Assembly (NCBI RefSeq): GCF_944384695.1
Contig: NZ_CALWUQ010000006.1
Location: forward strand, 1-46,192
Reading direction: 5' to 3'
From: an uncultured Agathobaculum sp.
GTDB lineage: Bacteria; Bacillota; Clostridia; Oscillospirales; Butyricicoccaceae
DNA: 46,192 nucleotides
Part shown: positions 40,144-46,192 of the stretch, piece by piece
Numbering within the stretch: position 1 is the stretch's first letter
Layout of the letters: the number at the start of each line of letters is the position of its first letter
The notes under the pieces: generated by a model
Databases searched by the model: none
Seen by the model: the letters and a program-made list of their open reading frames with translations, nothing else
Told to the model about the DNA's origin: nothing
Made by a program: the position numbers and the translations under genes

Positions 40144-40611
40144 ATGGAAATCCGGTTTGTCGATGCGGAAAACGCTGATTTTTTGGCGCTGGTGCAGCAG
40201 CTCGACGAGTATTATTTTCAGGTCGTCGGTGAGGTGCATCGCCGCTATGCGAAATACAACGATCCCCATCTGCTCGACGCCCGCATGGTGGTGTATCAGG
40301 AGGGGGAACCCGCAGGCTGCGGCGCATGGAAGAAAATAGACGAGCAGACCGCGGAAATCAAGCGCATTTTTGTCGCGCCGGATTTTCGGCGGCAGGGTGT
40401 TGCCAGCAAATTGATTTGCGCGCTTGAGCGGGATGCAGCAGCGCATGGCTATACGCGCGCAATCCTGGAAACCGCGCGCACGACCGACGATTCGGCAGCG
40501 CTGTATCATAAGCTGGGCTTTCGAGAAATTTCTTATTACGGCAGCCCTGCGGGTGCAGAAAACTGCCGGTGCTTTGAAAAAATGCTTGCGGTTGAGGAGA
40601 GACAGACATGA
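40144..40611 (+). CDS. GNAT family N-acetyltransferase
   Basis: The 155-residue protein has the GNAT motif A segment VAPDFRRQGVASKL and the C-terminal ALYHKLGFREISYYG. The acceptor is not predictable. AAGGAGTG precedes ATG 40144 and overlaps the rimI stop; the in-frame GTG at 40135 is too close. Its stop overlaps the next start, ATGA at 40608. Confidence 0.88.
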   Translation: MEIRFVDAENADFLALVQQLDEYYFQVVGEVHRRYAKYNDPHLLDARMVVYQEGEPAGCGAWKKIDEQTAEIKRIFVAPDFRRQGVASKLICALERDAAAHGYTRAILETARTTDDSAALYHKLGFREISYYGSPAGAENCRCFEKMLAVEERQT

Positions 40612-40817
40612 TCATATTTTTGGCGCTTTGTCTGATTGGAACGGTGATGTGCGCTTGTGTGTTCGCCCATGCGCTGTGCGATGCGCTGCGTGCGGTACAG
40701 GGCGGTGGCGACCCTAAGGCACAGGTAGTCCGCATGCAGGTCAGCTTGAGCGGCGCATTGCTGTTGCCGGTGGCGGCAGTGATTCGCGTGTTGATTTTTA
40801 TGACATATTCTTTTTAA
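40608..40817 (+). CDS. Small membrane protein, function unknown
   Basis: The 69-residue protein has two hydrophobic segments, at about 1-24 and 46-68 (IIFLALCLIGTVMCACVFAH; LSGALLLPVAAVIRVLIF), joined by a short charged loop (AVQGGGDPKAQVVRMQ). It could be a two-span protein with both ends on one side. Its ATG overlaps the GNAT stop, and tsaD starts 17 bp after its stop. No family is recognised. Confidence 0.7.
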   Translation: MIIFLALCLIGTVMCACVFAHALCDALRAVQGGGDPKAQVVRMQVSLSGALLLPVAAVIRVLIFMTYSF

Positions 40818-40834
40818 CGGATGGGTAACAACAC

Positions 40835-41860
40835 ATGAGAATTTTGGCGATTGAGTCCTCCTGCGATGAGACGGCGGCTGCTGTCATCGAAGATGGACGG
40901 AACATTCTTTCCAGCGTGGTGGACACGCAGATTGAAACGCACGCGCTGTACGGCGGCGTTGTGCCGGAAATTGCCTCGCGCCGCCACATGGAGGCGGTCG
41001 TGCGCGTGACCGAGCAGGCGCTTGCGGATGCAAAAATGGACAAGCGCGAGGTGGATGCGGTTGCGGCGACCTGTGCGCCCGGCTTGATTGGTGCGCTGCT
41101 GGTCGGCGCGAACTTCGGCAAGTCGCTGGCATACGCGATGCGCAAGCCGTTTATCCCGGTGCACCACATCCGCGGTCATATTGCGGCGACCTATCTGGCG
41201 TATCCCGAACTCAAGCCGCCGTTCCTGACGCTGATTGCGTCGGGCGGGCACAGCGAAATTGTGATGGTGCGCGATTATACGGATTTTGAAATTCTTGGCG
41301 GCACGCGGGACGACGCCGCAGGCGAGGCGTTCGACAAGGTCGCGCGCGTGCTCGGCGTGGGCTATCCGGGTGGCCCCAAAATCGATAAGCTCGCGCAGGA
41401 GGGAGACCCCAAACGGTATAAATTACCCGATTCGCACATCAAGGACGCGCCGCTCGACTTTTCCTTTTCGGGACTCAAGACGGCGGTCATCAATCTGGCG
41501 CACAACGCCGAGCAGAAGGGCGAGGAAATCGACAAAAACGATTTGGCGGCTTCGTTCTGCGCGGCGGTCGTGCGCACGCTTGTGCCGCGGCTCGAGCAGG
41601 CGGTGCAGCAGACGCACGCGCGGCGCGTGGTATGCGCGGGCGGTGTGGCGGCCAATTCGTTTTTGCGCGCAGCGCTCGGTGAGATGGCAAAGCGCACCCA
41701 TACGCAGTTATATCTGCCGCCGCTGCACCTGTGCGGGGACAATGCCGCGATGATAGGCAGTCAGGCGTATTTTGAGTATCTTGCAGGCAACACGGGTACG
41801 ACCCTGCAAAATGCATTCGCCACTGCGGAGATTGGCGAGAATATTTGTGAAAAGCGATAG
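40835..41860 (+). CDS. tsaD: tRNA N6-adenosine threonylcarbamoyltransferase
   Basis: TsaD transfers the threonylcarbamoyl group to A37 of ANN-reading tRNAs. The 341-residue ASKHA-fold protein has the start RILAIESSCDETAAAV and the iron-binding HIRGH with H111 and H115. The segment GGTRDDAAGEAFDKVARVLGVGYPGG, the FSFSGLKTA block and VCAGGVAANSFLR are further family signatures. The ribosome site is weak (GGATGGG). The gene ends the phosphatase-rimI-GNAT unit and is followed by a terminator. Confidence 0.97.
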   Translation: MRILAIESSCDETAAAVIEDGRNILSSVVDTQIETHALYGGVVPEIASRRHMEAVVRVTEQALADAKMDKREVDAVAATCAPGLIGALLVGANFGKSLAYAMRKPFIPVHHIRGHIAATYLAYPELKPPFLTLIASGGHSEIVMVRDYTDFEILGGTRDDAAGEAFDKVARVLGVGYPGGPKIDKLAQEGDPKRYKLPDSHIKDAPLDFSFSGLKTAVINLAHNAEQKGEEIDKNDLAASFCAAVVRTLVPRLEQAVQQTHARRVVCAGGVAANSFLRAALGEMAKRTHTQLYLPPLHLCGDNAAMIGSQAYFEYLAGNTGTTLQNAFATAEIGENICEKR

Positions 41861-41900
41861 GGGAAAAGGGCTTTTCAAAAGAGTAGGAATGCTGTAAAAT

Positions 41901-41944
41901 AGAAGTGGTTTTTGCGCTGCAAAGGCCACTTCTGTTTTGTTTTT
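41901..41944 (+). terminator. Intrinsic terminator of tsaD
   Basis: Bases 41901-41915 pair with 41919-41933 in a 15-bp stem with two G-U pairs and a 3-nt loop, then a T-rich tract follows. From 41945 to 42073, before the aconitase gene, the sequence is GC-rich with small hairpins (CACGG/CCGTG near 41948-41968). I found no clear promoter in it. Confidence 0.88.
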
Positions 41945-42073
41945 GGGCACGGTGCGATTTTGCGCCGTGGAGAAGGCTGTGGAAGCCGCAACCACCCGCC
42001 GTGCAGCGGCGGGGCGCGGCGCGCGCAAAAAAGCGTCGCGTGTGGGACATAAAGGAGCGAAGGAAAAACACAA

Positions 42074-43996
42074 ATGGGTATGACAATTGCGCAAAAGATA
42101 CTCAAGGCGCATCTGGTGGACGGTGAGATGGTGCAGGGGCAGGAAATCGGCCTCAAGATTGACCAGACGCTGACGCAGGATGCGACCGGTACGATGGCCT
42201 ATTTGCAGTTTGAGGCGATGGGCGTCGATCAGGTCAAGACCGAGCGGTCGGTTGCTTACATTGACCATAATACCCTGCAATCCGGCTTTGAAAACGCGGA
42301 CGACCACAAATATATCGGCTCGGTTGCAAAAAAACATGGCATTTACTATTCCAAGGCGGGCAACGGCATTTGCCATCAGGTGCATCTGGAGCGCTTCGGC
42401 GCGCCGGGCAAGACCTTAATCGGCTCGGACAGCCACACCCCGACCGGCGGCGGCATCGGCATGCTGGCGTTTGGCGCGGGCGGTCTGGACGTTGCGGTTG
42501 CGATGGGGGGCGGCGCGTATTACATCCCGATGCCCAAGATGGTTCGTGTCAACCTGACGGGCAAGCTGTCCCCGTGGGTGTCGGCCAAGGATGTCATTCT
42601 GGATGTGCTGCGCCAGATGACCGTCAAGGGCGGCGTCGGCAAAATCGTTGAGTACGCGGGCGAGGGCGTAAAGACCTTGTCCGTACCCGAGCGCGCGACC
42701 ATCACCAACATGGGCGCGGAGCTGGGCGCGACGACCTCGATTTTCCCGTCCGACGAGGAAACGAAGAAGTTCCTTGAGGCGCAGGGCCGCGGCGATGTAT
42801 GGGTGGAGCTGTCCTCCGACCCGGATGCGGTTTACGACGAGGAGTATACCGTCGATTTGTCCGCGCTTGAGCCGCTGGCGGCAATGCCGCACATGCCGGA
42901 CAACGTAAAGCCGGCGTCCGAAATTGGTGCAATCAAAATCAACCAGTGCTGCATCGGTTCGTGCACCAATTCCTCTTACTACGATATGATGAAGGTTGCG
43001 TCCATTTTGAAGGGCAAGACCGTGCACCCGGACGTTTCGCTGACCATCAGCCCGGGTTCCAAGCAGGTATTCAACATGCTTGCGCAGAACGGTGCGTTAG
43101 CGGACATCATTTCGGCGGGCGCACGTATTCTGGAATGCGCTTGTGGTCCCTGCATCGGCATGGGCCAGTCGCCGGAGTCCGCGGGCGTATCCTTGCGCAC
43201 CTTCAACCGCAACTTTGAGGGGCGTTCCGGCACGCAGGATGCGCAAATCTATCTGGTGTCGCCCGAAGTTGCGGCGGCGAGCGCACTTGTCGGCGTGCTG
43301 ACCGACCCGCGCACACTGGGCGAGATGCCGGAAATCCAGATGCCGGAGCACTTTGCCATCAACGATAACCTGATTGTCAAGCCTGCCGAAAACCCGGATG
43401 AGGTAGAGGTCGTGCGCGGCCCGAACATCAAGCCCTTTCCGCTGGGCAAGGCGCTGGAAGCGAGCTACACGGGTAAGGTGGTGCTCAAGACCGAGGACAA
43501 CATCACGACCGACCATATCCTGCCCGCGGGCGCAAAGCTTCTGCCGTACCGCTCCAATGTGCCGTACTACTCCAACTACTGCTTTATCAACGTCGACCCG
43601 GAATTCCCGGCGCGCTGCAAGGAGCAGGGCGGCGGCATCATCGTCGGCGGCGCAAACTACGGTCAGGGCTCGTCGCGTGAGCACGCGGCGCTTGTCCCGC
43701 TGTATCTGGGCGTTAAGGCGGTGCTGTGCAAGTCGTTTGCACGCATCCACAAGGCCAATCTGGTCAACTCCGGCATCCTGCCGCTGACCTTTGTAAACCC
43801 GGCGGATTATGACGAAATCAGCTTGCTTGATGAGATTTCTTTGCCGAATGTGCTGGAAGAAGTGAAAAACGGCCAGCAGGTCACTATTGTGTGCGGCGGC
43901 AAAACCTTCAAGGCGGACTGCGATGTGTCCGACCGTCAGCGCGGCGCGTTGCTCGCAGGCGGCACACTCAACTATGCCCGTCAGAATGTAAAATAA
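42074..43996 (+). CDS. acn: Aconitate hydratase
   Basis: Aconitase isomerises citrate to isocitrate through a [4Fe-4S] cluster. The 640-residue protein resembles the shorter aconitase form with the swivel domain at the C-terminus. Cluster ligands are C297 in IGSCTNSS and C357/C360 in ACGPC. The substrate-binding GSDSHTPTGGGIGMLAFGAGGLDVA lies near 116-140. The swivel-domain signature GGANYGQGSSREHAALVP is around 530-547. GAAGGAAAAA lies before the ATG. With the downstream icd gene it covers citrate to 2-oxoglutarate; no citrate synthase is in the window. Confidence 0.96.
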   Translation: MGMTIAQKILKAHLVDGEMVQGQEIGLKIDQTLTQDATGTMAYLQFEAMGVDQVKTERSVAYIDHNTLQSGFENADDHKYIGSVAKKHGIYYSKAGNGICHQVHLERFGAPGKTLIGSDSHTPTGGGIGMLAFGAGGLDVAVAMGGGAYYIPMPKMVRVNLTGKLSPWVSAKDVILDVLRQMTVKGGVGKIVEYAGEGVKTLSVPERATITNMGAELGATTSIFPSDEETKKFLEAQGRGDVWVELSSDPDAVYDEEYTVDLSALEPLAAMPHMPDNVKPASEIGAIKINQCCIGSCTNSSYYDMMKVASILKGKTVHPDVSLTISPGSKQVFNMLAQNGALADIISAGARILECACGPCIGMGQSPESAGVSLRTFNRNFEGRSGTQDAQIYLVSPEVAAASALVGVLTDPRTLGEMPEIQMPEHFAINDNLIVKPAENPDEVEVVRGPNIKPFPLGKALEASYTGKVVLKTEDNITTDHILPAGAKLLPYRSNVPYYSNYCFINVDPEFPARCKEQGGGIIVGGANYGQGSSREHAALVPLYLGVKAVLCKSFARIHKANLVNSGILPLTFVNPADYDEISLLDEISLPNVLEEVKNGQQVTIVCGGKTFKADCDVSDRQRGALLAGGTLNYARQNVK

Positions 43997-44004
43997 ATGC
44001 TTTT

Positions 44005-44034
44005 GTCAGAGGGGGCTGCATGGCTCTCTCTGAC
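44005..44034 (+). terminator. Hairpin after aconitase
   Basis: GTCAGAGGGGGC (44005-44016) pairs with GCTCTCTCTGAC (44023-44034) with two G-T pairs. The T-tract is poor, so termination is uncertain. Confidence 0.55.
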
Positions 44035-44042
44035 CTGCTTTC

Positions 44043-44071
44043 TTGACAGAACATATAATTTTTGTTAAAAT
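44043..44071 (+). promoter_or_regulatory. Promoter of the icd-rex operon
   Basis: TTGACA (44043-44048) is exact and TAAAAT (44066-44071) follows at 17 bp, with TG at 44063-44064 extending the -10. The icd start is 29 bp downstream. Confidence 0.85.
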
Positions 44072-44079
44072 AATATCAA
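44062..44079. promoter_or_regulatory. Candidate Rex operator over the icd-rex -10 element
   Basis: TTGTTAA (44062-44068), 4 bp, ATATCAA (44073-44079). The clostridial Rex consensus is about TTGTTAA-N4-TTAACAA; the left half matches fully and the right half in five of seven positions. It covers the -10 region, where a repressor would block transcription. Rex itself is the second gene of this operon. Confidence 0.45.
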
Positions 44080-44099
44080 TTCAATAGGAGGACATTCCC

Positions 44100-45257
44100 A
44101 TGTCTATCGACCAGTCCATTTTGGAAAAGTTTGAAGCGGTCGTCGAAAGCCAGAGAAAGCGCATTGCGGATATGAAGGCGCAGGACGACTTTATTGATTA
44201 TTCGAAGCTGGACAAGCTCATCATCGGCGTATGCGGCGGCGACGGCATCGGCCCGATGATTACCGGCATGGCGCAGCATGCGCTCGAAGTGCTGCTGGCT
44301 GACAAGCTCAAGGCGGGTAAAGTGGAGTTCCGCGTCATTGACGGCCTGACCATCGAGCGCCGCGCCGAGCTTGGCTGTGCGATTCCGCCCGATGTGATGG
44401 AAGAGCTTAAGCAGTGCCATGTCATCCTCAAGGGGCCTACCACAACGCCGCGCAAGGGTGATCCGTGGCCGAACGTAGAGTCTGCAAACGTGGCGATGCG
44501 CAAGGCGCTCGATTTGTTCGCCAACGTGCGTCCGGTCAAGGTGCCCGAGCTTGGCATCGACTGGACGTTCTACCGCGAGAATACCGAGGGCGGCTATGCC
44601 GTCGGTTCGCAGGGTGTGCAGATTGACGACGACCTGTTCATCGACTTTACGGTTGCGACCTCGCAGGGCTGCGAGCGTATTGCCCGTCTGGCATTCGACT
44701 ATGCGCGCAAGACCGGCAAGAACCGCGTTTCCTGCGTGACAAAGGCGAACATCATCAAGACGACCGACGGTAAGTTCCTCGATACCTGCCAGAAGGTGGC
44801 GAAGGAATATCCGGAAGTCGAGTTTGACGATTGGTACATTGACATCATGACCGCAAAGCTGCTTGACGACAAGCGTCGCCGCGACTTCAAGGTGGTCGTG
44901 CTGCCCAACCTGTACGGCGATATTATCACCGACGAGGCGGCGGAGATTCAGGGCGGTGTTGGCACCGCGGGCTCGGCGAACATCGGCAAGCGCTATGCCA
45001 TGTTCGAGGCGATTCACGGCTCTGCGCCGCGCATGGTACAGGAAGGACGCGCAAAATATGCCGATCCGTCGTCCGTGCTGCGCGCATCGGTGATGCTGCT
45101 TGAGCACATCGGTGAAATCGAGCTGTCGAAAAAGCTTGACCGTGCACTGGATATTTGCATGTTCGAGGAGAAGAAAGTGGTCGTTACGGGCCGCGATACC
45201 GGTGCAACTGCGCAGGAATTTACGGATTACGTGCTGGACACCATCGCGGGACTGTAA
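44100..45257 (+). CDS. icd: Isocitrate/isopropylmalate dehydrogenase family, probable isocitrate dehydrogenase
   Basis: The 385-residue protein belongs to the beta-decarboxylating dehydrogenases, which act on isocitrate or 3-isopropylmalate. Conserved blocks are CGGDGIGPMITG, the substrate segment ESANVAMRKALDLFANVRPV, the FYRENTEGGYAVG phosphate-binding segment, TKANIIKTTDG with a catalytic Lys, and NLYGDIITDEAAEIQGGVGTAGSANIG. The neighbouring aconitase favours isocitrate as substrate. Coenzyme choice (NAD or NADP) cannot be fixed by eye. ATAGGAGGA lies 7 bp before the ATG, and rex follows in the same transcript 39 bp later. Confidence 0.9.
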   Translation: MSIDQSILEKFEAVVESQRKRIADMKAQDDFIDYSKLDKLIIGVCGGDGIGPMITGMAQHALEVLLADKLKAGKVEFRVIDGLTIERRAELGCAIPPDVMEELKQCHVILKGPTTTPRKGDPWPNVESANVAMRKALDLFANVRPVKVPELGIDWTFYRENTEGGYAVGSQGVQIDDDLFIDFTVATSQGCERIARLAFDYARKTGKNRVSCVTKANIIKTTDGKFLDTCQKVAKEYPEVEFDDWYIDIMTAKLLDDKRRRDFKVVVLPNLYGDIITDEAAEIQGGVGTAGSANIGKRYAMFEAIHGSAPRMVQEGRAKYADPSSVLRASVMLLEHIGEIELSKKLDRALDICMFEEKKVVVTGRDTGATAQEFTDYVLDTIAGL

Positions 45258-45296
45258 TCATCAAAATATCCCAATGAAGGAAGAAGGAGAGAGCCT

Positions 45297-45935
45297 GTGG
45301 AACGAAAGCAAGAGGTTTCCAAAGCGGTCATTCAGCGGCTGCCGCGCTATTACCGGAATATCTGTGAACTGAAGGCTGAAGGCGTGCAGCGCATCTCTTC
45401 GCGCGCGCTGGCAGAGCGCATGGGTTTGACGGCTTCGCAAATCCGGCAGGACTTTAACTGCTTCGGCGGCTTCGGTCAGCAGGGATATGGTTATAATATT
45501 GACAAGCTGATGGAGGAATTGGGCTCCATTCTCGGCTTGCGTGCGGGCCGCACGGCGATTTTGCTCGGTGCAGGTAACCTGGGCCGCGCGTTGCTCAATA
45601 ACTTTGATTTCAGTGCAAGTGGCTTTCAATTGTTGTGTGCATTTGACGCGAATCCGGAGCTCAAGGGGAAGGAATTCGGCGGCTATTCGGTGCGCAGCAG
45701 TGACGATTTGCCGTCGTTTATTGCGGCGCACAAGCCGGATGTGGCGGTGCTCACGATTCCGCGGAGCAATGCGCCTGATATTGCGCGGGAGTTGGTCAAT
45801 CAGGGCATCCGAGGCCTGTGGAATTTTACGGGCGAGGATTTGCATCTGGGCGGCTTGGGCGTCCCGGTGGAAAACGTCCATCTGTCCGACAGCTTGATGA
45901 CGCTGTGTCATTTGGTCAGTGCAACAGAGGAATAA
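45297..45935 (+). CDS. rex: Redox-sensing transcriptional repressor Rex
   Basis: Rex senses the NADH/NAD+ ratio and represses fermentation and other redox genes when NADH is low. The 212-residue protein has a winged HTH at about 1-80 (VIQRLPRYYRNICEL, SSRALAERMGLTASQIRQDFNCFGGFG). The Rossmann motif GAGNLGRAL is at 91-99, and a C-terminal domain-swap helix follows. The start is GTG with AAGGAGAG upstream. It shares a transcript with icd; the candidate operator at 44062-44079 suggests autoregulation. The stop is followed by an IS3 remnant within 20 bp, and no clean terminator is seen. Confidence 0.96.
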   Translation: MERKQEVSKAVIQRLPRYYRNICELKAEGVQRISSRALAERMGLTASQIRQDFNCFGGFGQQGYGYNIDKLMEELGSILGLRAGRTAILLGAGNLGRALLNNFDFSASGFQLLCAFDANPELKGKEFGGYSVRSSDDLPSFIAAHKPDVAVLTIPRSNAPDIARELVNQGIRGLWNFTGEDLHLGGLGVPVENVHLSDSLMTLCHLVSATEE

Positions 45936-45952
45936 AAAAAGAAACGGCCTGC

Positions 45953-46118
45953 TGAAGTGCCCCCAAAAAGTTAGACAATATTTTGGAACAAAAAATATTC
46001 AAGCAGCCGAAAGGGCTTGCTGTCTGTGCATCGCAGGCGGCAAGCCCTTTAACTTTGCCTTAATGCGATGATTGTTGTAGTAGTCCAGATATTCAATGAG
46101 TTCTTGTTTGAACTGTTG
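45953..46118 (-). mobile_element. Remnant of an IS3-family insertion sequence
   Basis: TGAAGTGCCCCCAAAAAGTT at 45953-45972 looks like the terminal inverted repeat of an IS3/IS150-type element. It is followed by the tail end of its transposase on the minus strand. The element is cut at about 46118, where another IS begins. Only about 165 bp remain. Confidence 0.75.
45999..46118 (-). pseudogene. C-terminal fragment of IS3-family transposase (OrfB)
   Basis: The minus-strand frame encodes 39 residues ending at TGA 46001-45999: FKQELIEYLDYYNNHRIKAK, then LKGLPPAMHRQQALSAA. This is the typical C-terminal end of IS3-family OrfB integrase-core transposases (E-YNN-R-LKGLPP). An in-frame stop appears three bases before the fragment where the sequence turns into another IS end, so the gene is truncated and non-functional. 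Confidence 0.85.
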
Positions 46119-46192
46119 AGACTATCCAAAGTTTTGTGTAAACCTCCTGGGTGGTGTAGAATAGAAGCACCGCACAGGAGGTTTACTATATG
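46118..46192 (+). mobile_element. Left end of a second IS (IS256-like) with transposase start
   Basis: From GAGACTATCC (46118) the sequence no longer belongs to the IS3 transposase. The terminus GAGACTATCCAAAGTTTTGT resembles IS256-family ends. AGGAGG (46176-46181) stands 8 bp before an ATG at 46190-46192, presumably the transposase start, and the window ends there. The family call is from memory of end sequences and is tentative. An element inserted into the IS3 copy best explains the junction. Confidence 0.6.
46134..46162 (+). promoter_or_regulatory. Probable transposase promoter
   Basis: TTGTGT (46134-46139) and TAGAAT (46157-46162) are 17 bp apart, with TG directly before the -10, upstream of the ATG at 46190. 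Confidence 0.5.

Noticed and set aside
1..46192. CRISPR array, rRNA or tRNA genes
   Set aside because: I saw no regularly spaced repeats and no rRNA- or tRNA-like stretch while reading; a covariance search would be decisive for tRNA.

Overview
The window is a GC-rich (roughly 55-60 % by eye) chromosomal segment of a spore-forming member of the Clostridia. The content that points there is spo0A, spoIVB, the yabP-yabQ-divIC cluster, HemZ, Rex and a T-box-controlled metG. An Oscillospiraceae/Butyricicoccaceae-type gut anaerobe is my inference from gene content and base composition, not from a marker-gene comparison. Almost all genes are complete. Both edges are mobile DNA: the AT-rich end of an integrative element on the left, and two nested insertion sequences on the right. 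I saw no rRNA, tRNA or CRISPR array.

Layout. 1-1630: end of an integrative element (excisionase-like gene, tyrosine integrase, terminal repeats). 1636-5741: ychF, a VanW/G5 cell-wall protein and a membrane protein. 5789-8122: consensus promoter, T-box leader and metG. 8210-11719: dtd, metallo-hydrolase, hemZ, nucleoside kinase. 11810-16879: zinc-ribbon protein, then the conserved yabM-yabN-hup-yabO-yabP-yabQ-divIC-yabR series (flippase, MazG, HU, RqcP, sporulation proteins, divisome protein, S1 protein). 17097-20787: amidohydrolase overlapping an orphan fumarase alpha subunit, hibernation factor, rsmA. 20830-21787 (minus): three small unrecognised genes in one apparent operon with a SigE-like promoter. 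21920-25436: phosphodiesterase, coaX, nth (minus), glyA. 25649-29671: pgi, acyltransferase, two CmpB-like membrane proteins flanking a deoxyribosyltransferase-like gene. 29740-32285: a second, active-site-degenerate CoaX, an ECF S component and a P1-family peptidase. 32358-34360: YeiH-type transporter with divergent LysR regulator. 34565-36491: spoIVB and spo0A with three helically phased 0A boxes between them. 36612-41860: polA, LMW phosphatase, rimI, GNAT, small membrane protein, tsaD. 42074-45935: aconitase, isocitrate dehydrogenase and rex. 45953-46192: IS3-family remnant cut by the left end of another IS.

How they work together. Much of the window is housekeeping: translation (metG, dtd, rsmA, rimI, tsaD, hpf, rqcP), DNA maintenance (polA, nth, hup, mazG) and central carbon metabolism (pgi, glyA, acn, icd). 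The sporulation genes cover the master regulator, the SpoIVB signalling protease and the yab cluster. The most interesting parts are the CoaX paralogue that has lost two of three catalytic aspartates and sits beside an ECF vitamin transporter subunit, the minus-strand trio of unknown small proteins, the tandem 0A boxes, and the icd-rex operon with a Rex-like operator over its own -10 element.
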